Counted from the first letter of the stretch, positions 1 through 5,875 are shown. The stretch: DNA of 6,284 nt from Chloroflexi bacterium RBG_16_64_32 (GCA_001795235.1 MGNZ01000083.1:1-6284), one strand, 5' to 3'. The notes: generated by a model not told the origin, from the letters alone. A program made the numbers and translations.

Positions 1-589
1 CGAGGGCCAGGGCGGGCGCAGTGCCGTGATCGCGGTTGTAGGTGGTCAAGAAGTCGAACGACTCACAGTCGTAACGGATCGTAACGGGGTAGGCGGCGCT
101 CAGGTCGGCGCGGTCAATTTGCAGGAGGAAGGGCACGGCTTCGCCCTCCCGGTACCTGGCGTCCTCGAGCGGCGGCTCGAACCGCCAGGCCTGGTCATCC
201 CACACGGCGAGGCCAAATAGGGGGCCTTGGCCGCCGGGGACGGCGGAGGTAGGTGTGGGGGCAACGGTGGGCGTGGGGGTGCTGGCGGGCACCGGCGTGG
301 GCATGGGCGTGGCTGAGACCGCAGGGATGAGAACGGGCGTGGATGTGGGCGATGGCTGTGCGGCAGGCGACGGCATGGGCGTGGCGCTGGCGGTGGCGCC
401 GACGGACGAGTCACCGTCCCCGCCGGTCAGCCAGAGGGCAAGAAGGGCGCCGGCTGTGAGCAGGGCGATGATCACGCCGCCGGCGACAGGGACAAGGGGG
501 GGCGTCGGCAGGGGACGGCGGGGCCCCGAGGGCGTGCGTGTCCAGTTCCAGCGGGACCCGCTGGAGTCGCGGCGGCCGTGGATGGTCAG
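1..589 (-). CDS. Membrane-anchored extracellular protein, partial (C-terminus beyond left edge)
   Basis: The frame is open from about 658 down to the window edge, so the C-terminus is missing. Counting from a CTG at 589-587, residues 1-34 are short, basic and Pro-rich. Residues 35-54 form one hydrophobic segment (VAGGVIIALLTAGALLALWL). Residues 63-118 are a low-complexity Thr/Pro/Ser/Ala linker containing SATPMPSP and SATPMPTP. From residue 121 a folded-looking region follows (GPLFGLAVWDDQAWRFEPP, then EGEAVPFLLQIDR, PVTIRYDCESFDF, LTTYNRD). This suggests an N-in, C-out protein with an external beta-rich domain. The FDFLTTYNR stretch recalls beta-sandwich segments of bacterial surface proteins, from memory only. 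No ATG, GTG or TTG lies in frame between the promoter's -10 box and the membrane segment. CTG 589 has GGAG seven bases upstream. The alternatives are GTG at 475, inside the hydrophobic segment, or TTG at 658, inside the promoter. Function is unknown. The frame is well supported and the start is not. Confidence 0.72.
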   Translation of the reverse strand, partial: MTIHGRRDSSGSRWNWTRTPSGPRRPLPTPPLVPVAGGVIIALLTAGALLALWLTGGDGDSSVGATASATPMPSPAAQPSPTSTPVLIPAVSATPMPTPVPASTPTPTVAPTPTSAVPGGQGPLFGLAVWDDQAWRFEPPLEDARYREGEAVPFLLQIDRADLSAAYPVTIRYDCESFDFLTTYNRDHGTAPALAL

Positions 590-628
590 ATAGGAACTCC
601 GGTTAGAAATGCGGGGAGCAGCGATGGG

Positions 629-658
629 ATTATCGGCCAGCGAGCAGGTTATTGTCAA
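629..658 (-). promoter_or_regulatory. Sigma70-type promoter for the membrane-anchored protein
   Basis: On the minus strand a perfect -35 box TTGACA (658-653) is followed after 18 bases by GATAAT (634-629), which matches TATAAT at five of six positions. Transcription would start near 622. That gives a leader of about 33 bases to the CTG at 589, with GGAG at 600-597 (GGAG TTCCTAT CTG). The promoter lies in the 100-base gap after the kinase gene, so the downstream gene is probably its own transcription unit. Boxes this good stand out in such GC-rich DNA. Confidence 0.65.
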
Positions 659-689
659 GCAATGCGGGGCGGCCAACGGCATGGGGCCG

Positions 690-1595
690 TTAGCGGATGC
701 CTGCTTCCCGCGCCCAGATATCGATCATGCGTCGGAACTTTTCGATGGTCTCCTGCGTCGCCCACACGCCGGGGCGGTGGAGGACGAGCTCTGTCTCAGC
801 CAGGAGCGTGGCGCCGGCCCAGGCCCTGAGAGGGCGATAGTCGGGGATGGAGCCGGCCTCTTGTCCATAGCCGGAGCGCCAGGCGCGGAGGATGAGATAT
901 CGGGCCAGGTTGAGGAGGGCGCTGAGCGGGCCGGGCGGTATCGGCGCAGCTAGAATTGTGACCTCCGTTCGGGCCAGGTCGGCGCGGGGGTCGCCGGCGG
1001 CGGCGTAGGCCCAGTCAAGGATGCCGGTGACGGAGGCGCCGTCGCTGACCAGGTTTAGCGGGTGAAAGTCCATGTGGATGAGGGATGACGTGGACAGGCC
1101 GAGGGAAAGGGCGTGGGAGGCGAGGTCGGCGTACTCGTCGGTGACACGATACACCCAGTCGTCCGGCGCCTTCTCGGCGAACTCCGGAGGAGGGGTGACG
1201 GCGTGCACCTGCGCCTGCGTCCGCCCGAGTAAGCGACCGAGCCGCCAGAGGGTCCAGGGCTTCTTCTCCACAAAGGCCAGGATGGGGATGCCCGGACACC
1301 AGGAGAGCACAACGGCCGGCGCCCCCTGGACCTCGCCGACCTTCTCCAGACGCGGCGCAGGCAGCCCGGCTCCGGCGCAGGCCTCAAGGGCGAGCCGCTC
1401 TCGCCAGGCGATGCCCCGCAGGTGGGGCTGGTGGTACACGCGCAGGGAGTGCTCCCGGCCGTCCGGCGTAGCGAAGCGCCACAGGAGCGTGTCCCAGCCG
1501 CCCGTCACCCGCTGCGGCTCCGAGACCTCCGTGTAGCCGAGCGCCGCCAGCGCCTGCCTCGGGTCTATCTGCGCCTCGATGTCGGCTACGTCCAT
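690..1595 (-). CDS. APH-family phosphotransferase (small-molecule kinase), substrate unknown
   Basis: A 301-residue protein of the aminoglycoside phosphotransferase/choline kinase-like fold, predicted to transfer the ATP gamma-phosphate to a small hydroxylated substrate in the cytoplasm. Visible motifs: a Gly-containing nucleotide loop (VTGGWDTLLWRF, about 30-41); a beta strand LRVY (51-54) with Arg where Lys is often found; an alpha-C-like helix (AWRERLALEACAGAGLPAP, Glu66/Glu71); the catalytic loop IHMDFHPLN (His174, catalytic Asp176, Asn181); and the metal-binding ILDW (Asp194) followed by GDPRADLA (201-208). All key catalytic residues are present. The ATG at 1595 is chosen because it follows the methyltransferase TGA by one base (TGAGATG) with GAGGA just upstream, which predicts translational coupling. 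The frame stays open far upstream, but there it only shadows the methyltransferase. Family members include antibiotic kinases, choline kinases, methylthioribose kinase and hydroxylysine kinase. Nothing here points specifically to antibiotic resistance. Confidence 0.9.
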   Translation of the reverse strand: MDVADIEAQIDPRQALAALGYTEVSEPQRVTGGWDTLLWRFATPDGREHSLRVYHQPHLRGIAWRERLALEACAGAGLPAPRLEKVGEVQGAPAVVLSWCPGIPILAFVEKKPWTLWRLGRLLGRTQAQVHAVTPPPEFAEKAPDDWVYRVTDEYADLASHALSLGLSTSSLIHMDFHPLNLVSDGASVTGILDWAYAAAGDPRADLARTEVTILAAPIPPGPLSALLNLARYLILRAWRSGYGQEAGSIPDYRPLRAWAGATLLAETELVLHRPGVWATQETIEKFRRMIDIWAREAGIR

Positions 1596-1596
1596 C

Positions 1597-2436
1597 TCAA
1601 TCCTCAGATGTCCTCCGCGCTGAGACGTACCCGAACCAGCCGCCGGGCAGTGACCAGCGGTACTGGTGATAGCCGATGTCCGCCAGTTGTTCCGCCAGCC
1701 AGACCAGCGGCACGAAGTGCAGGTCGAAGCGGCGCTTGAGCCAGCGCTTGATGGCGGCGCGCCGGTCGGCCGGGCCTTGGGCGAAGGTGGAGGCGGTGAG
1801 AACAGCACCGGGGGCGCTGACCCGGGCGATCTCGCGCAGGGCCTGGGAAAGGTCGGGAAACTGGTGAAAGCCACCGGAGCAGTTGATCTTCTCCAGGCGA
1901 TCGTCAGCCAGGGGAAGGTGATGGGCGTCGCCCCGGATGAGGAGGACGTTGTCCAGCCCCCAGCGATGGACGTGATGGGCAGCGCGGGCGAGCATGGGCG
2001 CCGAGATGTCGAGACCGATGACGAGACCGTCCGGCCCCACACGTTTGGCCCACTCGATGGTGAAGTTTCCAGGGCCGCAGGCCAGGTCGAGGAGGGTGTC
2101 ACCTGCCTGCGCCTGCAAGCTCTGCTGGGTCAGCGCAACTTCCACGGGAAAATCGGGCACGTTCAGCAGGCGTGCAAGCGCATCGCGGAAGCGGTCGTAA
2201 GCCCAGGCAGTGAAAGGCGTATCGAGCGATTTTTGGGTCACGGTGAGGGCCAGTTCGCTGTTCAGGAGGTCGAGCACGCCCCCGCGACAGGGATACACCC
2301 GGCCCGCCGCCGGGCAGCGTAGACCGCTGCCGTCCCGCAGGACCTCGGGCTGCCGGTTAGGTGAGGTGGGCAAGCGCAGGAGGGGCGCGGCGCGCGTTAA
2401 CAGACGGTGAGCCTGTTCACGCGAGAACTTCGGCAC
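1597..2436 (-). CDS. Class I SAM-dependent methyltransferase with degenerate zinc-ribbon-like N-terminus
   Basis: A 279-residue protein of the UbiE/Methyltransf_11 type. Motif I is LLDLACGPGNFT (115-126). The acidic residue that binds the SAM ribose is Asp143 in GLDIS. A GDAHHLPL segment (169-176) follows, then the CSGGFHQFPD stretch (186-195) and a REIARVSAPGAVL strand (201-213). The N-terminus (LRCPAAGRVYPCRGGVLDLL, 39-58) has the layout of the Trm112/RlmA-like ribbon that usually reads CPxCG..Y...GxxDLL, but the second cysteine of the first knuckle is Ala. Metal binding is therefore doubtful. The TQKSLDTPFTAWAYDRFRDA linker (67-86) and overall order resemble uncharacterised methyltransferases of cyanobacteria and plant plastids, from memory only. 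The start is GTG at 2436. It is the only standard start in frame after a TAG just upstream, and it lacks a clear Shine-Dalgarno, so it may depend on coupling to the aminotransferase gene 28 bases upstream. The substrate is unknown; kinase and PLP enzyme neighbours suggest a small molecule, but RNA is not excluded. Confidence 0.88.
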   Translation of the reverse strand: MPKFSREQAHRLLTRAAPLLRLPTSPNRQPEVLRDGSGLRCPAAGRVYPCRGGVLDLLNSELALTVTQKSLDTPFTAWAYDRFRDALARLLNVPDFPVEVALTQQSLQAQAGDTLLDLACGPGNFTIEWAKRVGPDGLVIGLDISAPMLARAAHHVHRWGLDNVLLIRGDAHHLPLADDRLEKINCSGGFHQFPDLSQALREIARVSAPGAVLTASTFAQGPADRRAAIKRWLKRRFDLHFVPLVWLAEQLADIGYHQYRWSLPGGWFGYVSARRTSED

Positions 2437-2464
2437 GGCTTCAAGTCCGATTCGCTTAGGGAGG

Positions 2465-3709
2465 TCAGCCTAGGCTGTTTCCTACGTCCGCCATGGCGCC
2501 GTCCATGGCGTCCAGCACCTCGTCCACTTCTTCCGGCTTGATGATCAGCGGCGGCATGACCTGGAGGATGTTGGGATTGTAGTGGGCGTACACGGCGATG
2601 ACGCCCCGCTTGGCCAGGGCGCGGGCCATCAGCATCCCGCACTCGTCGCGAGACATGACGACCCCCATCATCAGGCCGCGGCGGTTCAGCCCCTTGAGGA
2701 CGGCGGGGTGCTTCTCCTGCAGAGACGCGAAGCCGTCTTCAAAGCGCTGTCCCATGTCTCGCACGTGCTCCAGGAAGCCCGGCTCCGTGATCTGGTCCAG
2801 CATCGCCAGGGAGGTGACACAGCCCAACTCCGAGCCGCCGGTGGAGGAGAGATGGGCGAAGGCGTTGTCGTCGAAGAAGGACTGGAGGTGCTTGCGGTAG
2901 GTGGCGGTGGACACGGGGTAGATAGCGGCGCTCATCCCCTTGCCGCAGACCATGATGTCCGGGTAGATGCCCCACTCCTCGTAGGCCCAGAGTCGGCCGG
3001 TGCGTCCCAGGCCCGCCTGCACCTCGTCCAGGATCATGATTACGCCCCGCTCGTCGCACAGCTTGCGGATGCTTGGATACCAGTCATCGGGCGGCATGGG
3101 GAAGCCGGCGGTGGCGGGGATGGTCTCCATGATGACGGCGGCGACGTCGTCCGTAACGGCCCCTTCCAGCGCCTGGAAGTCGCCGAAGGGGACGCGGCGG
3201 AAGCCGGGCGCCAGGGGCCCGAATTTGGAGCCGAACTCATCGGTGGCGGCCAGGGCAAGGCCGGTGTGGCCGTGGTAGCCCTTCTCGGCGGAAACGACGC
3301 CGGGCCTGCCGGTGTAGCCGCGGGCCAGCTTGAGGGCGAAGTCGATCGCCTCGCCTCCGGAGGAGCCGAAGGTCGTGTATTGGAGGTCGCCCGGGGTGAG
3401 ATCGGCCAGGCGCTTGGCCAGGAGGCCCCGGTAGCCGCTGGCCAGCATGTGGTCGCTCATGTCGATGGAGTCCAGGGCTTCCTTCAGGGCGGCGATGATT
3501 CGCGGCGGCCGATGGCCCAGATTGAACACGCCGCCCGCAGAGCGGCAGTCGATCCACGAGCGATTACCGTCGTAGTCCCATACGCGTACGCCTTCGCGGC
3601 GACCTGGGATGAAGTCGACGCCCCACATTCGGTACATGTTGACCTTCTGGGGCGATACGTGGCTCGCGAAGTAGTCAAGGAGCTGTTCCTGGGACGGCGT
3701 TTCGCGCAT
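2465..3709 (-). CDS. Class III PLP-dependent aminotransferase
   Basis: A 414-residue fold-type I PLP enzyme, full length for the class III (ornithine, acetylornithine, putrescine or 4-aminobutyrate aminotransferase) group. Landmarks in order: REGVRVWDYDGNRSWIDCRSAG (38-59), the usual entry strand; NLGHRPPRI (63-71); the phosphate-binding loop FGSSGGEA (114-121); KGYHGHTG (143-150), whose aromatic residue stacks on the cofactor; ILDEVQAGLGRTG (226-238) with Asp228 for the pyridine nitrogen and Gln231; CGKGMSAAIYP (255-265) with the Schiff-base Lys257; and SSTGGSELGC (288-297) with Thr290 near the phosphate. The chemistry is expected to be transamination of an omega-amine or amino acid with 2-oxoglutarate or pyruvate. 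Related members instead act as phospholyases, and sequence alone cannot separate these. The ATG at 3709 has AGAGGT six bases upstream. It is first in a co-oriented unit with the methyltransferase and kinase. Confidence 0.93.
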   Translation of the reverse strand: MRETPSQEQLLDYFASHVSPQKVNMYRMWGVDFIPGRREGVRVWDYDGNRSWIDCRSAGGVFNLGHRPPRIIAALKEALDSIDMSDHMLASGYRGLLAKRLADLTPGDLQYTTFGSSGGEAIDFALKLARGYTGRPGVVSAEKGYHGHTGLALAATDEFGSKFGPLAPGFRRVPFGDFQALEGAVTDDVAAVIMETIPATAGFPMPPDDWYPSIRKLCDERGVIMILDEVQAGLGRTGRLWAYEEWGIYPDIMVCGKGMSAAIYPVSTATYRKHLQSFFDDNAFAHLSSTGGSELGCVTSLAMLDQITEPGFLEHVRDMGQRFEDGFASLQEKHPAVLKGLNRRGLMMGVVMSRDECGMLMARALAKRGVIAVYAHYNPNILQVMPPLIIKPEEVDEVLDAMDGAMADVGNSLG

Positions 3710-3945
3710 GGGGCACCTCTTTCGTGACGAAGGACGGCGTTGAGGCCACGAAACCAGATTTGGCCGTCGCTGTCAACCTAAACGCCGGTGCGGGTCAAGG
3801 GCGTGGCCGCGAGCCGTCCTCTGGGCAGGATGCCATGAGGGCCTACACCAATACTTAACCTTTCCGAGGCAGGCATCCGTAACGGCGGGGTAGCCGAAAT
3901 CATCTCTGATGGTGAATCTTCGTGCAGTCTGACAGAGGGTGAACA
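3710..3945. other. Divergent intergenic region
   Basis: These 236 bases separate the minus-strand aminotransferase unit from the plus-strand HD-GYP gene, so they must hold promoters for both. The minus-strand side has the TTGACA candidate at 3771-3776. For the plus strand I find no convincing -35/-10 pair; the most AT-rich piece is around 3849-3862 (CAATACTTAACC). AGAGGG at 3933-3938 is the ribosome binding site of the HD-GYP gene. I see no recognisable riboswitch, including none of the c-di-GMP classes by eye. A small CATC-TCT-GATG hairpin at 3900-3910 is too weak to call. Confidence 0.6.
3748..3776 (-). promoter_or_regulatory. Candidate promoter of the aminotransferase-methyltransferase-kinase unit
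   Basis: On the minus strand TTGACA (3776-3771) is a perfect -35 box. Seventeen bases downstream is TTTCGT (3753-3748), only a three-of-six match to TATAAT, but it is preceded by TGG, giving the TGn extension. Transcription would start near 3741, leaving a leader of about 30 bases with AGAGGT before the ATG at 3709. The -35 box is strong and the -10 box weak, so this is a candidate only. Confidence 0.4.
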
Positions 3946-4905
3946 ATGTCTGATAACGGCCACCGCATAGTTCACAGCGCCGATAGCTGCGAGGAGTGGA
4001 CGCAGGTGTCCGCTCACCGCACGAAAAGAAACAGCGCGGTGCCATCAAGGATAGGTAAATGGATGTGGGTGGTCGGCGTCGCTACAACCCTGGCCTCGAT
4101 GAGCGTGCTCCTCATGGGCCAGGAGCCTTCCGCGTTCAACTACATCGCCACATCTGCGCTCTTGGGCTCTATGGGGCTCCTCGCGTTTGTCTCCGCTTCG
4201 CGGGCCCTCAACGTCGGCGCTCGCTACGAGGAGTCAGTCCTGCATGTCGAGCGGGTGGAGCGAAGACTCCGCTCTCTGCGTCAGGTCGTGTCTACGGCGA
4301 TGGACCTGCGCGATAACGTGACGGGGGGGCATTCCGATCGTGTAGTCGAGATGTCGCTGGCGTTGGGCCGGCGCATGGGCCTGACGGACGAGCGGCTTCA
4401 TCACCTGGAATGGGCCGCATTCCTGCACGATATCGGGAAAATCCACGTGGCCGAAGGTATTCTCACGAAGCCCGCCGCCCTGGACGCAGGTGAGTGGTCT
4501 GAGATGCAGCAGCACCCTTCGTTCAGCTACTTCATACTGGCCCAGGTGGAGCCCCTGTCGGAGGCGGCGGAGATCGTGTACTGCCACCACGAGCGGTATG
4601 ACGGGATGGGTTATCCCCGCTTCTTGAAGCGCGCCGAGATCCCGCTTGAGGCGCGGATCTTCTCTGTGGCCGACGCCTACGACGCTATGGTGTCGGAGCG
4701 ACCCTATCGGCGGCCCGTTAGTCACGACCAAGCCGTGCGGGAGGTGGTCAGCCACGCCGGCACCCAGTTCGATCCATTGGTCGTCACCGCGTTCATCGAG
4801 TGGGCGGTCCAGGCCGGTGGCGAGAGCACTCGACAGGTCGTGGAGGCGGAGGTGCAGCGACTGCCCTCCGATCTGCTCCGCCTCGAACCTGCCCTCTGGG
4901 CCTAG
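3946..4905 (+). CDS. Membrane-tethered HD-GYP domain protein (probable c-di-GMP phosphodiesterase)
   Basis: A 319-residue protein. Residues 1-37 are polar and basic. Two hydrophobic segments follow at about 39-58 and 66-84, making a hairpin that should leave both ends in the cytoplasm. A charged stretch at 92-112, probably helical, links to the HD-GYP domain (about 113-285). The domain is complete: GHSDRV (His129), the HD pair in FLHDIGKI (His161, Asp162, Lys165), a helix ending in QQHP (188-191), the signature HHERYDGMGYP (214-224), and VADAYDAMVSERPYR (241-255, Asp243). This set coordinates the metal centre that hydrolyses cyclic di-GMP to pGpG or GMP. No PAS, GAF or receiver domain is visible, so the input is either through the membrane hairpin or absent. 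The ATG at 3946 has AGAGGG seven bases upstream. A terminator-like hairpin follows the stop, so the gene looks monocistronic. Activity is inferred from intact motifs. Confidence 0.92.
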   Translation: MSDNGHRIVHSADSCEEWTQVSAHRTKRNSAVPSRIGKWMWVVGVATTLASMSVLLMGQEPSAFNYIATSALLGSMGLLAFVSASRALNVGARYEESVLHVERVERRLRSLRQVVSTAMDLRDNVTGGHSDRVVEMSLALGRRMGLTDERLHHLEWAAFLHDIGKIHVAEGILTKPAALDAGEWSEMQQHPSFSYFILAQVEPLSEAAEIVYCHHERYDGMGYPRFLKRAEIPLEARIFSVADAYDAMVSERPYRRPVSHDQAVREVVSHAGTQFDPLVVTAFIEWAVQAGGESTRQVVEAEVQRLPSDLLRLEPALWA

Positions 4906-4924
4906 ACAGGTCAAACACAGCAGC

Positions 4925-4958
4925 GGTGGCCCGTCACCAGCGGGCCGCCTTCCTTTCT
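4925..4958 (+). terminator. Rho-independent-like terminator after the HD-GYP gene
   Basis: A nine-base-pair, GC-rich stem (GGTGGCCCG at 4925-4933 against CGGGCCGCC at 4941-4949, one G-U pair) encloses a seven-base loop. It is followed directly by TTCCTTTCT. It sits 20 bases after the HD-GYP stop and just before the extended -10 box of the next gene, where a terminator would be expected. The T tract is interrupted by C, so efficiency is uncertain. Confidence 0.65.
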
Positions 4959-4962
4959 CCAA

Positions 4963-4971
4963 TGCTACAAT
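4963..4971 (+). promoter_or_regulatory. Extended -10 promoter of the VOC gene
   Basis: TGCTACAAT matches the extended -10 form TGnTATAAT with one mismatch. No -35 match is seen 16 to 18 bases upstream, where the terminator stem lies. Counting six to seven bases from the hexamer puts the transcription start at about 4977-4979, zero to four bases before the ATG at 4981. The transcript would therefore be leaderless or nearly so, consistent with the absence of a Shine-Dalgarno sequence. Confidence 0.55.
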
Positions 4972-4980
4972 GCACCCGGC

Positions 4981-5808
4981 ATGATTACGGACGTCCATCA
5001 TGTGGGAATTGCCGTGCGCGATATGACGGCGGCGTTGAGCTTCTACGCAGAGGCGTTGGGCCTGCCCGTGGTCAAGCAGGGCGAGGCGCCTGCGCGAGGG
5101 GCGCGGGTAGCCCTGTTGGCCGTGGGTGGTAGCTATCTGGAGCTGGTGCAGCCGACGACTGAAGACTCGCCGTTTGCGCATCACATCGCCCAGAGGGGTG
5201 AGGGGCTGCACCACGTGGCCCTGCGCACGGACGACGTGGAGGCGCTTGTCGGGGCCCTGCGGGATAAGGAGGCGCCGCTCCTGGACGCGGAGCCGCGCCA
5301 GGGCTTCACCGGTCGCCTGAGCTTCCTGGCGCCGGAGGCGATGGACGGACCGCTCCTGGAAGTCGTGCAGCCTTCGCCCGACATGGAGGGCAGCGACGCC
5401 GGCGACGGCCCCGTCACGCGCATCGACCACGTGGTGCTGCGGTTGCCGGATGTGGGGGGCGTATGCCGGCGCCTGCGCGACTACTTCGGCGTGGAGACGA
5501 AGAGGACGTTTGAGCGAGGCGAGATGCGGTTTAGCTTCCTGCGCCCCGGTGACGTCATCCTGGAGCTGATAGGTCCTAAGACGCCGCCCTCCGAGCCGCG
5601 GCCGGGGTCCATCGCCGGGCTGGCGTTCGAGGTCGCCGGCATCGACGCGCTGACGGCGGACCTTAAGGCGCGGGGGCTGCCGGTGGGGGAGCCGCACCCG
5701 GCCCTCCAGGGCGGGCGCATCGTCAGCGTTCACGGGGGCGGCCCCGGCGTGGCCGGGGTGCCGGTGGCGTTTATCGACTTTTCGGACGCGGCTGGCCGCT
5801 CGTCCTGA
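4981..5808 (+). CDS. Two-domain VOC (glyoxalase/methylmalonyl-CoA epimerase-like) protein
   Basis: A 275-residue protein made of two vicinal-oxygen-chelate modules. Domain 1 (about 1-133) closely resembles methylmalonyl-CoA epimerase: VHHVGIAVRDMTAALSFY (5-22), LELVQP (53-58), GLHHVALRTDDV (75-86) and LLEVVQP (125-131). These supply the expected metal ligands His7, Glu54, His77 or His78, and Glu127. Domain 2 (about 145-268) opens with RIDHVVLRLPDV (147-158, His150) and ILELIGP (193-199, Glu195), but the position of the third ligand reads GLAFEV (213-218) with no His, and the last strand reads AFIDFS. Domain 2 is therefore probably structural. The reaction could be an epimerase, a dioxygenase or a lyase; domain 1 favours acyl-CoA epimerase-like chemistry, but these proteins are notoriously hard to assign. 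No mutase or carboxylase gene is nearby to support methylmalonyl-CoA metabolism. The ATG at 4981 has no Shine-Dalgarno and lies just after an extended -10 box. Confidence 0.87.
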   Translation: MITDVHHVGIAVRDMTAALSFYAEALGLPVVKQGEAPARGARVALLAVGGSYLELVQPTTEDSPFAHHIAQRGEGLHHVALRTDDVEALVGALRDKEAPLLDAEPRQGFTGRLSFLAPEAMDGPLLEVVQPSPDMEGSDAGDGPVTRIDHVVLRLPDVGGVCRRLRDYFGVETKRTFERGEMRFSFLRPGDVILELIGPKTPPSEPRPGSIAGLAFEVAGIDALTADLKARGLPVGEPHPALQGGRIVSVHGGGPGVAGVPVAFIDFSDAAGRSS

Positions 5809-5820
5809 GAATCTATTCTC
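5807..5820. repeat. Palindrome 1, overlapping the VOC stop codon
   Basis: GAGAAT and ATTCTC form six-base arms around a two-base centre (CT). The first two bases are the last two of the TGA stop of the VOC gene. No T tract follows, so this is not a standard terminator. It is the first of three successive palindromes with two-base centres. Confidence 0.55.
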
Positions 5821-5823
5821 CAG

Positions 5824-5845
5824 GCGAGGGTCTTCAGACCCTCGC
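5824..5845. repeat. Palindrome 2
   Basis: Ten-base arms GCGAGGGTCT and AGACCCTCGC flank a TC centre. The inner 14 bases (5828-5841, GGGTCTTCAGACCC) are the exact reverse complement of the inner 14 bases of palindrome 3. As RNA it could fold alone or pair with palindrome 3. Confidence 0.8.
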
Positions 5846-5853
5846 AACCTCAC

Positions 5854-5875
5854 GTCGGGGTCTGAAGACCCCGAC
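5854..5875. repeat. Palindrome 3
   Basis: Ten-base arms GTCGGGGTCT and AGACCCCGAC flank a GA centre. The inner 14 bases (5858-5871, GGGTCTGAAGACCC) pair exactly with 5828-5841, which would give a long hairpin with a 16-base loop. There is no following T tract. The layout suggests a mobile or REP-like palindromic unit that may also end or protect the VOC transcript. Confidence 0.8.

Noticed and set aside
255..593. Plus-strand open frame opposite the Pro/Thr linker
   Set aside because: Its repetitive Gly/Val-rich product is the antisense image of the low-complexity linker in the minus-strand gene, which has a membrane segment and a promoter.
675..691. Inverted repeat AACGGC-ATGGG-GCCGTT at the kinase stop codon as a terminator
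   Set aside because: Only six base pairs, overlapping the stop codon, and no T tract follows in the direction of transcription. Too weak to call.
690..1595. Naming the kinase an aminoglycoside resistance gene
   Set aside because: The fold is shared by many metabolic kinases. There is no resistance-gene context and I recognise no named resistance allele.
1596..2102. Upstream extension of the kinase frame to position 2102
   Set aside because: This part lies in a shifted frame over the methyltransferase and has a Ser/Pro/Ala-rich composition. The kinase fold begins right after the ATG at 1595, which has a ribosome binding site.
2582..3727. A 381-codon open frame on the plus strand opposite the aminotransferase
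   Set aside because: It mirrors a gene with all class III aminotransferase motifs. Its product is Gly/Ala/Val-rich with no recognisable domain, as expected from antisense frames in high-GC DNA.
4234..5853. A 539-codon open frame on the minus strand across the HD-GYP and VOC genes
   Set aside because: It spans two well-supported plus-strand genes plus a terminator and a promoter. The product is His/Arg/Gln-rich without a domain. Length alone is explained by the GC bias.
5824..5875. CRISPR array
   Set aside because: Only two related palindromes in opposite core orientation with a very short gap; no regular spacers and no cas genes.
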